DNA of 64,000 nt, from assembly GCA_038501195.1 (NCBI GenBank), contig JBBPUQ010000005.1, positions 4,898,001 through 4,962,000 on the forward strand, in the 5' to 3' direction. Numbering within the stretch: position 1 is the first letter of the stretch; every line of letters starts with the position of its first letter. The notes beneath the pieces were generated by a model. It was not told the origin of the DNA, made no database searches, and was given only the letters and a program-made list of their open reading frames with translations. The translations under genes and the position numbers were made by a program. Positions 21,897 through 36,004 of the stretch are shown here, piece after piece. The stretch comes from Nemania diffusa (taxonomy: Eukaryota > Ascomycota > Sordariomycetes > Xylariales > Xylariaceae).

Positions 21897-23710
21897 ATGG
21901 AGAAGCATGACAATACTATCCATAATGACGTAAAAAAGCCTGATGCATCTGCACGCATCGATAATGAAAAAAAGGCTTTGGCATCAATCACACAGTCCAT
22001 TGGTCCCTCCAATGCTCGTTGTGTTGAGGACCAGGTGACTCCCGGGAGTCGTTCGTCCGGATCTCCCGAGCCTATTCGGACTCCCAAGAAGCCCTTAGCA
22101 TTCTACATGTCTGTCTTTGCCATTTGCCTCATGGCACTGATCACGTCGTGGGACGCGACGTCTCTTGCAATAGCTTTACCGGTACGTAGGTATAGAGTCG
22201 TCTGAAAAGGCTTGATCGAAACCTCCATCCACCCATGTAAATGGCATTGACAATCTCTCAGACCATCACCGATGATCTTCACGGCACCACCCTCCAGTCT
22301 TTCTGGGCCAGCACCTCCTTCATCCTCGGCGTTACAATAACCCAGCCAATCTATGTCAGCGTATCCGACGTGTTCGGTCGCAAGCATCCTCTCTATGCCT
22401 GCATGATTCTTTTCGCTGTCGGGAGTCTGATCTTCGCTACCGCCAAGGATATGATCGTCTTGATCATCGGTCGCCTCATCCAAGGTACTGGGGCTGGTGG
22501 ACTCGATGTGCTCGAAGAAATCATTCTCACCGATATCACCACTCTCAAGGAGCGCCCGGCGTATCTAGCTCTCGTCGCTCTAGCCGTCACCACGGGGAGC
22601 ATAGCAGGACCAATCCTAGGCGCCGTGTTCAGCGAATTCGACTGGAGGTGGATTGGCTATATAAACTTGCCAATCGTGGGAGTGTCCTTTGTTCTCTGCT
22701 TCTTTTTTCTCCGCCTCCGGCCCATCGATATACCACTCCGTGAAAAGGTCCGCCAATTAGACTGGACCGGCATTGTTTTATTCACCTTCGGTGCCACGGC
22801 CACGGCAGTGCCTGTAAGTTACGGCAACGCGCTGTACCCGTGGGCTTCATGGAGGACACTTGTTCCTCTAATTATTGGTCTTATTTTGCTTGGCATATTT
22901 GCCGTCTACGAAAAGAAACCGGCTAACCCCATCCTGCCATATCGGCTGTTCTCCAATGCTACCAGTGTTGCTTCTCTCATCACATCATTGCTCCATGGCC
23001 TCGTGCTGTACACCGGCCTGTTATACATACCCCTCTTCTTTCAGGCTACTTTACTTGAAGATGCACTAGGCGCAGCAAAGTCGATGCTGCCGCTCTCTGC
23101 CTTGGTCGTCGCCTCCAGTTTTCTCGTCCTCATTGGCATTGAGGTCACAAGACAATATCGTCTTTTCATTTGGCTAGGGTGGGTGCTAATGGCCGTTTTC
23201 AGCGGGCTATGGTCCCTAGTGGGACGGTCTACCTCGCGAGCTGAGACATATGTATTTGAAGCGCTTCTTGGTGCAGGCAATGGCATCGTCTTCACGGGTA
23301 CTCAGGTTCCGATGCAAGCCAGCGTACAGCATGTCGACGATACGGGCCTCGCGGTCGGCATGTTGGTAGTTTTCCGCCTCTTCGGTGCATTGATCGGGCT
23401 CGCTGTCAGCTCCACTGCTTTCAGCTCTGTCTTTCAGGCGAATCTAGCCATGCTCGGTCCCTTGCCAGATGAGCTGTCCGCGCTCCAAGATTCGAGCCAG
23501 GCCATCGCGTTTCTACCTATCCTGAGAACATTGGACCTGCCGCCTAACATGTTGGAAGCAGTTATTGGCACATACCTGCACTCATTCAGGGCTGTATGGT
23601 ACATTCTAGCAGCAGTATCAGGGGTCGGCTTTCTTGTTTCGCTGTTCATAAAAGAGCTTTCGCTAGAGAAGGACGATGTCGGCAGACAGGGCTTTGGAGC
23701 GCCAAGTTAA
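21897..23710 (+). CDS. MFS drug/metabolite exporter, 14-TM (DHA2-like)
   Basis: Exons 21897-22181 and 22262-23710; one 80-base intron; 577 aa. The intron joins DATSLAIALP to TITDDLHGT, the conserved end of TM1 in this family. The ATG at 21897 has a strong context (ACCATGG). A hydrophilic tail of about 65 residues precedes TM1. Family motifs: SDVFGRK (130-136, motif A loop), GRLIQGTGAGGL (165-176, motif B), GSIAGPILGA (207-216, motif C typical of antiporters) and DWRWIGYINLPI (222-233, typical of the 14-TM family). It should sit in the plasma membrane and export a small molecule by proton antiport. Its place downstream of the alpha-oxoamine synthase on the same strand suggests export of, or self-protection from, the cluster product; the substrate is inferred. 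Confidence 0.94.
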
Positions 23711-24182
23711 TGCAGGCTTCGAAGGAGATAATTCTAAATCAATCAAGTTATTATTTTAATAATACTGAATCTAAAGTTGAAGTTGATATAAACAAGTGAA
23801 GTTATATATACAATTTATAATTTATGCTATTTTATTAAAATAGGGTTATTATATAAGGGTTTACTTTATTTATTCTTTATAACCGTCTTTGTTATTTCAC
23901 TTTTGATTAGCTCTACGTTAGCTACCAACCTCTCTTCACTCGCTGATAGATGGTAACATTATCATGCTATTCCTGGATTAAGAAATAAGTGCTCTGATCT
24001 TGCAGGAAAAAAGGCGTGATGTTGTGAAAAACGCCTAGGAATGTGCATAGATGAGGCCAAGAGGTGGGAGGGGTTAAACCATGAGCTGGAGAGATAAATA
24101 TGCTACCTAATCTTTCTAGGTAATCTTGCGATCTCTTGGCAATGAGGCTCTGTGGTTGCTCTATTCTTCAGCGCCGCTACAT
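23711..24182. other. Intergenic, partly AT-rich, nothing recognised
   Basis: This is the 3' flank of the transporter. An AT-rich patch lies at about 23740-23880. No gene or repeat was recognised. Confidence 0.4.
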
Positions 24183-24320
24183 AAATAGTGGAATAACAGG
24201 GATTCTCGCATAACGAAATACTGCAAGATAGTCCCATGAAATCACAGTATTTGGCTCGGGTAAGCAATTGTTTTATTGGTATATCTTGCATATGCAGGAT
24301 GCCCTGTTATTCCACTATTT
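24183..24320. mobile_element. Short hairpin element with 19-bp perfect terminal inverted repeats
   Basis: AAATAGTGGAATAACAGGG at 24183-24201 is exactly inverted at 24302-24320. Inner inverted pairs (AAATACTG/CAGTATTT and TGCAAGATA/TATCTTGCA) let the 138 bases fold further. There is no ORF and no convincing target-site duplication, so this is a MITE or hairpin element of unknown family. Confidence 0.65.
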
Positions 24321-24895
24321 CGAACCTGATTTGGACATTATTAGCCTCTGATAAGTCTGTGCTGCTGTCACCCTTCGTTAAGCACTAACTTGATACAATG
24401 GCTCTATCGCGTATTTGGGTTACTGAAGGCATATTTCCATTTATCCACCAGGGGGTAGCTCTGCCACACCACTAGCCACCATACATGCTCTACGCCACCG
24501 CTAATGAACGGCCTAGGCGATTTCTAAATAGCTTTATACTTAGCTCCATCTCTATATAGCTAATCCAATACCTTAAACCAAATGAATCCTTATACCTAGC
24601 GAATGATCTCACTACCGCCCGTAGGAAATCGTTTAACTACAGCCGCCGGAATATGTATTGTTTAGCAAATGTTAATAGCCAAACCGGGGCAACTCATTGC
24701 CTTGGACCAAAACCAGTATTAAGTCATTACTGTAATAGAAACGCGGGGAAACAAAAACGCAATCGGGTTTTTCCTTGCTGGGATAAGCTTAAAGCAACAA
24801 TTGTCCCGATATTGAAAATTAACGCTGTTAAGATTTTGTTGCCTATACTTATACCAGTTTGTTCTCTAGGTATTAGAAATTAAAGTTATAAATTA
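24321..24895. other. Transition from gene-containing DNA to AT desert
   Basis: The composition is still near normal until about 24880, then falls sharply. A 76-codon frame at 24653-24883 has no recognisable features, and I do not call it a gene. Confidence 0.4.
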
Positions 24896-25003
24896 GTGTT
24901 TTAATAATTAAAATCAATTTAACATTAATAAATGAATAGCTAGTTTTATATTAATTTAATAAAATTAATTTAATATTAAATAAAATATTAAATATTAACT
25001 TTT

Positions 25004-25427
<424 letters not shown>

Positions 25428-25496
25428 TATTTATAAATTAAATAAATTTTTATTATAAATTTTAAATTATATAATAAAATTAATAAAAAATAACTT

Positions 25497-25700
25497 ATAA
25501 ATAATAACTATATGTTATAATTTATACACTGTAGTATTTATATTATAGTTATATAAATAAGCATTTATTTTATATATTAACAAAGATTTTATTTATAACA
25601 AAATCTTTAATTATATAAAAAAAACTCTTTTTTAAATCAATTATTAATATAAATATAATATAATTAGTTTTATACTATGTTTATTTATAACTTATATATA
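25497..25700 (-). repeat. Dispersed repeat family R1, inverted copy
   Basis: Read on the - strand, this matches the copies at about 27420 and 35104, including the TTTATATAG and AAAGATTTT landmarks, with a short deletion. With the 27.4-kb copy it forms long inverted ends about 2.1 kb apart. Confidence 0.65.
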
Positions 25701-26083
25701 TTATTATATATAAATAATTTATTTAACATTATTTTTTATTTTCTTTATAAAATTAAAAATATAATATTTTTTAATTTAAATATATATTTATTATTAAAAA
25801 TTATATTATTAAAAATAAACAATATTTATTTAATAATTATTAAAATAATTAAAATTAATAAATATATTTTAGTTAAATTAAATAAAATTAAAATATTTAT
25901 AATATTAATATATTAATATTTTAACAAAATAAATTATTATTAATTTATAAAAAAAATATAAATTTAAAAATTAAAATAATATATTTTTTTATAATAATTT
26001 ATTGTAATAATTTATATAAATTATTAACTTTTATATTTATTTTATTAATTATAAACTAAGATTTATATACTTTGTTATAATAT

Positions 26084-26092
26084 AACCCCGCG
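26084..26092. other. Isolated GC island in the desert
   Basis: The bases ACCCCGCG, with two CpG dinucleotides, sit alone in kilobases of A/T. No function is visible. Confidence 0.6.
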
Positions 26093-27419
26093 ATTTTTAT
26101 TAATTTATAAAAACTATAATTTTTAAAATAATTTATTTTAAAAAATTTATTTTATAAAACTTATTTTAAAAAAATTTTAACTAAACTTTATAACTTTATT
26201 TATAACTTTGTTTATAGCTTTATATATTTATAAACTTTATATAATATATATATATAATTTAGCTTTTTTTTTTTTTTTTTTTTATTTTAAAGTTTTTAGT
26301 TAATAAAATTAATAAACTAGGTTTTATATTTTTTATAATTATAATATTATTTTAAAATTGTTTTTTATTTATTAATAAATATTTAATTTAAATATATAAT
26401 TATTATTTATTTTATATAGTTTATATATAATAAATAAATTATTTTAATTATATATTTAAAATAAAACTATTAATATAATATATTATTTATAATTTTAAAA
26501 AAAACATTACTATTTAAAAATTTAAAATTAAACTTAAAAGTTAATTAAGTTTATTTAATTAATTAATTATAAATATAACTGTTATTTTATTTGTTATTTT
26601 ATTATTTATAAAATTTATTAATAATAAAAATAAATTTTATAAATTAATTTTATATTAATAATTTAAAATAATATATTAAAATAATAGTAATAATTTTAAA
26701 TAAAAAGAAAAACTTATTATTAAATAAAATATAATTGCTATATAAAAAATTTAAATTGATTTTTTTTATTAATAAATAATTACATTATAAAAACAATTTA
26801 ATTTAATTATATTTTTTAAATATAAATATAAAAGTAATATTTTTAAAAAAGTTTTAAATATTATTTTTTAATTTTATAATATAACTATATAGTTTATATT
26901 TAAAAAAATTTCAATTAAATTTAATAGTTAATATATTATTTATTAAAATAAAGCTAAAGCAAAAATTAAATATTTTAAAAAGTTTATTAGTAATAAAAAC
27001 AAATTTAATATTTAAGTTTATAAATTTATTAATAAATTCAAAAAAAATAAAATTATTTTTTATAATAAAAAAAATTAAATATATTATTTATTTTTTTAAT
27101 TTAAAAAATTTATTTTATAATTAATAAAAATTTATTATTAATTTATTATTTAATTATTTAATAATATAATTAAAATAATTTAAATATTAATTATTATTTA
27201 TTATAATTTAAACTAAATTATAATAATTTAATAAATTTTTATTAAATATTGTTATAAATTTTTTAAATAAATAAATATTTATTAATTTATTTTATATTTT
27301 AATAGTTTTATTTAAAATATAAAAATATTTAAATTAAAATAAATATAACTTTTATAAAAATATTTAAATTGTTAAATAGGCTATATATATATAATAGTAT
27401 ATATAAGTTATATATAAAT

Positions 27420-27635
27420 AAAATATAAAGCTAGTTATACTATGTTTATATTAATAATTTTAAAAGAAGTTTTTTTATATAGCTAGAGATTTTATTATAA
27501 ATAAAATTTCTATTAATATATAAAATAAATGTCTGTTTATATAATTATATATTTGTTTATACGACTATAGTATAAATATTATATTATATAAACTATAATA
27601 TATAGTTATAACTAATATTAATATTTTAATATTAA
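27420..27635 (+). repeat. Dispersed repeat family R1, direct copy 1
   Basis: Aligns without gaps to 35104-35318 over about 205 bases, with about 26 transitions and one transversion by hand count. That is a deamination signature. The copies are about 7.7 kb apart in direct orientation. Confidence 0.75.
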
Positions 27636-28007
27636 TTTTTTTTTTTTTTAGTTATAATTAAATATTATATAAAAATAAAAAAATAAAAAAATAAAAAACA
27701 AAAAAACAATATATTTTATAATAACTTAGTTTTATTATATAATAAATTAATTATTTTATAGCTATATATAAATAATATAATTTAATTATTTGCTATATTA
27801 ATTTAGTTTATATATTATATAATATTTTTAATTAGTTAAAATAATAAATTGCTGTTTATTAAATTATTAGCTATAGTTAATTTATTAAAAATAACTTTTT
27901 TATATAATAATAAAATCTATAATAAATTATTAATAGTTAATTTAATAAACTTTATATAGTTAATTAATTAATAATTATTTGTTGATTTATTTATTTAATA
28001 AATAACT

Positions 28008-28085
28008 ATTGTATAAAAAAAAAAAATATTAAATATTGTATAAAAAAAAAAAATATTAAATATTGTATAAAAAAAATAAACAATA
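28008..28085. repeat. 27-bp tandem repeat, three copies
   Basis: ATTGTATAAA starts at 28008, 28035 and 28062; each unit is followed by an A-run and AATATTAAAT. Confidence 0.8.
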
Positions 28086-28204
28086 TTAGTTAAAATATTA
28101 GCTTATGTAGCATAAAATCTTAGATATAAATATTTAGCTAATTTTTGTTTATTTTTATTTTTTTTTTTTTGTTTTTTTTTTTTATATATTTATTTGTTTA
28201 TTTA

Positions 28205-28214
<10 letters not shown>

Positions 28215-28270
<56 letters not shown>
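28215..28270. repeat. (TA)n microsatellite
   Basis: About 28 uninterrupted TA units, flanked by TTTA and TTTAT repeats. Confidence 0.95.
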
Positions 28271-28281
<11 letters not shown>

Positions 28282-29249
28282 TTATTTATTTATATATATA
28301 TATTTGTTATATAGTAGCAATAGTAGTAATATAATAATTACTGCTTGCTTTTATTTTGTGTTTATTTTTTTAAGCAGTATATTATAGTTTTAAAACTTTG
28401 TTTAAATTAAAAACAATAGTATAATAAAAATATATAGCTTTTTAATTAAAAGCTAAACTTATTAAGTTTTTATATAGTTGTTTTATATAAATATATATTT
28501 ATTTTTATATAAATAAATTTTTTTATATATTTTTAGCTAATATATTTAATTATATAATAAATTAAAAAAAATATTGTTTATATTATTTTTTTTACTGATA
28601 TTTTTTTTTAAATATTAGCTTTAGATATTTTTATAGATATTTAAACGAAATTTATATATTAAAAAAGATATTTTTAAGCTATTTTAATCTAAAGTTAAAA
28701 TTTAGTTATATTGCTTTATATTAATAGCTTTTAAAATAATTATTAATATTATATTAATATATTATTTACTAAATATTATTAAATTTTTAGTTTTTAAAAA
28801 AAACATATATAGCATATATATTTAATATTTATATAATATTTATTGTTTTTAGTATAGCTTATAAAAAGAAAAAAAAAAAGAAAAAAAAAAAAGATTTAAT
28901 TTTGTTTTGTTTTTTATATAGTAGCTAAAAAATAACAAATTTAATTTTTTAGTTTTTTTTGATAATATTTTTTATATATATATATATTAAAATATTTTAT
29001 ATTATATATAAATTATTAAATATATATATATTTTTCGACTTTTTTTTAAATATAAAAATTTATTATATATATATTTATTAATTAATTTAAAGTAAAAATA
29101 TATTATATATATATATATTATATATAGTAAAAATATATTATATATATATATAACTATTAATATAAAATAAAGATATATTGTATATATATATAGCTATTGA
29201 TATAAAATAAAACTATATTGTATATAAATAGTTTTAAATATATATAACA

Positions 29250-29730
29250 GAAAAAAAAAAAAAAAAAAAATCAATATAGCTTTAAATTTATAATTAATAT
29301 AAACTTAAAGCTATATATATTTTAGCTAAAAATTAAACTTAAAATATATAGTAAATACTATATATATTACTGCTATATTATTAAAACTTATTTATTAAAA
29401 ATAAATTTTTTATAATATTTAAATATATATTTTTTTATATAAAAAAAAAAACAACTTTTATTTAAAAATCGTTTTATATTATATAAAAATAAAATATTAT
29501 AAAAAAAAAATCAATATAATTTAAAATTAATAGTTTTTATTATTAATTTTAAACTATATATATTTTAGCTAAAAATTAAACTTAAAATATATAAAAAAAA
29601 TTGTATATATTATTACTATATTATTAAAACTTGTTTATTAAAAATAAATCTTTTATAATATTTTAAATATATATTTTTTTATATAAAAAAAAAAACAGTT
29701 TTTATATAACAATTGTTTTTTTATTATATA
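29250..29730. repeat. 240-bp tandem duplication
   Basis: TCAATATA after an A-run occurs at 29271 and 29511. The following 220 bases match, including TTTTAGCTAAAAATTAAAC and TATATTATTAAAACTT. Confidence 0.8.
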
Positions 29731-32700
29731 TTTGTTTTTATTTTATTTACTAATATTTTAATTTATATAATAAATTTATTAATAAATATTAAAATTTCAA
29801 ATATTTAATTTAATTTTTGTTTTATAAATATATTAACAAAATTATTAACGCTATTTATTTATTATATTTTAAAAATTTCTTTTTTTTTATATAATTTATA
29901 AAATAATATAATATTAATTATAAATTATTTTTTTTATATTGTTTTAAATTTAATTAAACAATTATATAAAAATTTTAAGTTTAAATATAAAACTGCTAAA
30001 ATTAAAATAATTTTTAATATAATTAAAATTTATTAAATTGTTATATATAAAATAATTATATTATTAAAATTATTAACTATATTATATAATTTATTTATAA
30101 ATATATTATAAATAACTTTTTTATATTTGTTTAAGTTTTAATATATAATATTGCTAATAATTTTAAAACTTAAATTATTTTTATATATTGTTTTATTATT
30201 AATACAATAATAAATTTAAATTATAAAATTATATTTATATTATTTATAAATAATTTATTAGTAAATATAAACAATTTTATATAATTTAAATTAAATAATA
30301 TAAAAATTAATTTATAGTTAAAGTTATTTGTTTATTATTAAATTTTTTAATTTAAATTTTTAATATTATTTAATTAAAAATTAATTATTTATATAGTTAT
30401 TAATAAATTATATATAGCTTTTAGTTAATATATATTATTAATATATATTTTTTATATATATTATAAAATATATTTTTAAGCAGCTTTTTTTATATAATAG
30501 TTAATTAAAACTAATTAATTATTTTAGCTTTTTTAAATTAAAGTTATATTATTTTTATATAATAAAATAATTTATTTACTATTAAATTTAATTAAATAGT
30601 TTAATTAAAGTATTTTTTTTAGTTTTATATAAAAGCTAGTTTATTATAGTTTATATTTTTTTTTTGCTAAAAAATTTAATATAATAAAGCTAAATATATT
30701 ATTTGTTTATAAATTTATAATATTAAAATTATCGATTTATTTTATTATATATAAAAAATATAAATTATATATAAATATAAATATATCAAGTTTTTTACAA
30801 TAATATTAATAATATATTTTAAACTAATATAGTTTTAACTTAGTTAATTTATATAATAGTTATATAATTTTTAAAATAATATTTTTAAAATATTTAAATT
30901 TTAATTTAATTAATAGTTATATAAAAATCTTTTTTGCTAATTTATTTTTTAATTATATATATATTTATATAATATTTTTAAATTTATTTAAAATATTATA
31001 GTTATAAATTAATAAAAATTTAAATATAAGTAATAATTTTTGATTTATTTATTAAATAGTTAAAAATTAAATAAATATTAATTTTTTTTTAAAATTGTTA
31101 TATTTTTATATAATAAGTTTTAACTTTTTATATAGTTTAGTTATTTTTTTTTTAACTTTTTATATAAAATAAAACTTAAAAATTTAAATATTTTTATATT
31201 TTGTTTAATTATATTTAATAAACTAAAATATTTTTTATATAATAAAATTGTTAATTTTAATAGTATGTGATTTTGTAAATAACACTTTAAATATATTAAT
31301 TATGTTATTTTTTTATAGTTTTTTTATTAATATATATATTTTTTATTTTTTTGCTATAAAAAAACTATAGCTAATTTGTTATATAAAAATTATATATATA
31401 TTTATATTTTTTTTTAATTTATTATATTTTTTTTATATAATAAAAATTTAAAAATATTAAACTTTTATTAAATTTATTTTTTAGTTTTTTAATAATTGTG
31501 TTTTTTTTATATAGTAATAAAGTTTTATTTATATATATTAAAAATATATTAAACTATTTATTAAATTAACAATAATATTTAATTTTTTAATTAATTAAAT
31601 TTTATATAGTTTATTTTAGCTTTATTTTTTTTTTTATATAAATATTTTATTTTTTAAAAATAATAAAAATATATTATATATAGCTAAACTATTATATTTA
31701 TTAATTATATAATTAATTTTAACTTTTGTATATTTTTTATATAATATTTAACAATAAAAATAAATTTTAATTAATTTTTAAATATATATTAAAAACTAAT
31801 AAAATAAATATAAAGTTATTTAATTTTATAATATTATTTAAAGCTTTAATTGTTATTTATAAAATTAATTTTTATTTTATATAATAGTTTATTTTTATTT
31901 TAAAAATATTATATATATATTAAAATAATTTATATATTTTTTTTATTTGATTTATTATTTAATAAATTTTAATAAATATTATATAATATTATATATTTAT
32001 TATTTATATATAATTTTAAAATTTTTTAAATAAAAAGTTAATATTTAAATTATAAATAATATAGTTTAGTAGTTTTTAATATATATTAATTTAATATTTA
32101 TATAATATTTTTTATATATTATATATAAATATAAATTTTAAAAATATTATTGTTTAAAAAAATATTGCAGTATTAATAATATAAAAGATTTATTTGCTAT
32201 TTATTAATATAGCATTAATTATTACTTTATAATTAAGATTGCAATTATTTTTGATCGAAAATTTAAAATATTAAAATATTTAATTATATAATTAATAATA
32301 ATAATAAAATTTTTAAATTTTTTTTAAAGTTAAATAATTTATATTATATTTTATATAATTAAATATTTTATATAAATGTTTTATATAAAAATATTTAAAA
32401 CAACAATATAACTATTGAAGTTTTATTTTTATAAAATATATATTAACTTTATATAAATTTATATTAAAAAATAAATATTTTTATTTGTATATAATAAAAA
32501 TAGTTTTTTTATTATATTATATAATTAAATTTTTTGTATTATTAAAATATACTTTTAAATAGTTAGCATTTTTAAAAAAAAACAAAAATAATATTATAAT
32601 ATTAAAAATATAATAAATTGTTATATTTAATATATTTTTTATTTATATAATATTAATTGTAATAATTATATAGTTATTATTAAAATAAATATATATTGTT

Positions 32701-35103
32701 TTTAATATTTAATTTACTTTTATATAAAAATATATTTAAAAATAAGTTTTTAGTTATATTTTTTTTACTATTAAATAATTAAAAGCATTTATATTTTATA
32801 GTTTATTTTAATATTTTATATAATATTAATTATTTAATATAAACTAATTAAACAAAATAATAATATTTTAATTTTAAATATTTTTATTTATTATATAATA
32901 TATAAATATTTTATTTATAAAAAACTAAATCAATTAATTTTTTTATTTTTTGTTGATTTTTTAATTATTTTTATTTAATTTTAACTTAATATACTTTTTA
33001 TATTTTATAAAATATATTAAAAACTAATTAAATATTAATATATAATTAAAAATTATTTTATATAAATTAAAATATATATTTTTAATATAAATCTTTTTTT
33101 AAAATATATAGTTAATTAATTAATAACTTAATTTTTTATATATAAAATATTTTTTGTTTATATAAAAGCTTTAAATAAATTATTTTTTTAATTATATAAA
33201 ATTTTATTAAATATTAAATAAATTTAAAAATTTTTATATATTTTTAAATTAAAAACTTTTTATATAATTATTTTAATAATATTTTTAATTAATAAAATAT
33301 ATATTATTTATTTTTTATATAAAATATTTTGATTTATTTTTATTTATTATTTAAAAATAAGCTTATAAATTAATAAAAAAACCTTTATATATAAGTTTTT
33401 AAAATATTAAAGCTATTACTAGTTTTAATATATTTTAGTATATTTATATAATAATTATATTAAGCTAAATTTTATTTTAGTAGTTTATATTAAAAACTTG
33501 TTATATTTTTATAAACTTTATAATTATAATATTAAATATATTATAAATAAATAAGTCGAAGTTTTTTTTTTTAATTTATATAAAAATAATTTTAGTTTAA
33601 TTAGCTTAATATTAACTATAATTTATATTAATATTAAAATAAATATTTATTATATAATAAATTTTATTTTATATTTTTTTTAATTTAATATTATATATAT
33701 AAAAGTTTTTTATATAACTTTTTAATATTGTTGAAAAAATAAAATAATATTAATTTTTTCTTATTTTAAATTATTAATATATATTAATAAATAATTATGT
33801 TTTATTATATAATAAATTATATAGCTTATTAAAATAATTCTTTTTTTTTTTTTATATTTTTTAAAAAATAATATATTTTTTTAATAAAATTATTTCATTT
33901 TATATATTTTAAATCGAAAATAATTCAAAAAATACATTTGATATTATTAAATCAAATATTATATAAATATAAAACTGTTATTTAAAAATATATAAAAAGT
34001 AATATATTATAAAATATTTATAAACTAGTTAAAAATTTAGTTTATAATTAATAATTATTATATATTAATATATAAAGTTAAAAATATATTTATATTTAAT
34101 AATTAATTATATAAACAATTTATTATTTTTTTTTTATAAATATTTAAAAATATATATTTAAAATTAGTTTTAACTATATTAGTTTTAGTTAAAATATATT
34201 TATATTATTTATAATTATATAAAGCTGTTAATTTAAAATTAATAAATTAAATATTTGTATAAAAAATAATAAAATCAATTAAATAATTGAAAAAAAAGCT
34301 TATTTATTATTATTAAACAAATATTAGCTTTATATAATTTATATAAATTTTATTTGTTATTTTATATTATTATTACTATTATATTATATGCTTTTTTGTT
34401 TTAAAATATTAAATAATTTTTATTAAACTAATTTATTTATTTAATTTTATATTTTATATATTTAATATTTAAAATTTTTAATATATAACTTTTATAATAA
34501 CTAATTAGTTAAATTTAAATATTTATATTTAATAATATAACAAATTATTTAAATATTAAATATAATTAATGTTGTTATTATAATATTAAGCTTTTAATTT
34601 TATAATTAAATATTAATATATTTTTATATATAATATTTTAAAAGTTTATAGTTAAAAGTGATTTTATTATATTAGTTATTATTATTATATATAATAAAAA
34701 GTTTTTTTTTATTTTATAACTGTTTTAATATTATAATAATTAAAACTATAAAGTAAAAAATAAAAAAGTTTTGTTGTTTAATTATTATATAACAAATAGT
34801 TTAATATAATTATATATTATTGCTTTTAATATTATTTTTTGTATTTAAAACTTTATAATATTATAAAATATATTTTAATATAATAATTAAATTTAATCTT
34901 TTATTTTAAACTTTGTTATATAAAGATTATTTAATTTATATAAAGCAAAAACTTTAAAATATAATATAAAAACTTATTAAGCTTAATTAAGCTTTAAGCT
35001 AGCTTTATTTTTACTTTTGCTAATTTATAATATATTTTATAACTATTAATTAATATTAAATAAACTATATCTATATAATAATATATATAAATTATATATA
35101 AAC

Positions 35104-35318
35104 AAAATATAAAACTAGTTATATTATATTTATATTAATGATTTTAAAAGAAGTTTTTTTATATAGCTAAAGATTTTATTGTAGATAAAATCTCTGCTAG
35201 TATATAAAATAAATACTTATTTATATAACTATATATTTATTTATATAACTGTAGTATAAATATTGCACTATATACACTATAACATATAGTTGTAATTAAT
35301 ATTAATATTTTAATATAA
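35104..35318 (+). repeat. Dispersed repeat family R1, direct copy 2
   Basis: Partner of 27420-27635; the differences are almost only C/T and G/A. Direct copies this far apart could be the long terminal repeats of a dead retrotransposon. Confidence 0.75.
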
Positions 35319-36004
35319 ATATTAATTTTAATAATAAAATTTTTAAAACTAATATTAATTTAAACTTTATATATAAAAAGTTTTATAATAAAATTAATAA
35401 AGCTATTTATAATTATTAATAATTATTTAAATAAAATTAAAAAAATTAAATTTTAAATATAATTAATTTTAAAAAAAACTTTTATTTTAATAATAAATTT
35501 AATAAAACTAAAAAAAAAACTAAATTTTTTTAAAATAACAAATATAAAAAATTAATTAATAATTAAAAAAAAATATATTAAAATAATAATATTTATTTTA
35601 ATTATAAAAAAAAAATATATATATAATTAAATAATGTTTTAAAAAAAATAATATATTAATAGTTTAAAAAATAAAAAATTATAACAAATTAAAATTTAAT
35701 AAATTTTTTAGTTTTAAAAATTTAAAAAATAAATAAAATTAATAAAAATTTTTATATTAATTTAAATATATATTATAATTAATTTAAATAATTTAAATAA
35801 TTTATTAAGTTTTTTTAAAACTATTAAATATAAATTAATAAAATTAATATTATAATTATTATTTTATATAATATTAAAATTTAAATTAATTAATTAATTA
35901 ATTAATAATTAATTTAAAAATTATAATAAGTTATAAATTAAAATTAACTTTAAATATTTGTTTAACTTAGTTAAAATTTTGTTTTATTTTTTTTATATTA
36001 ACTA

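Noticed and set aside
24653..24883. 76-codon ORF before the desert
   Set aside because: No motif, homologue-like pattern or splice context was found; chance is likely.
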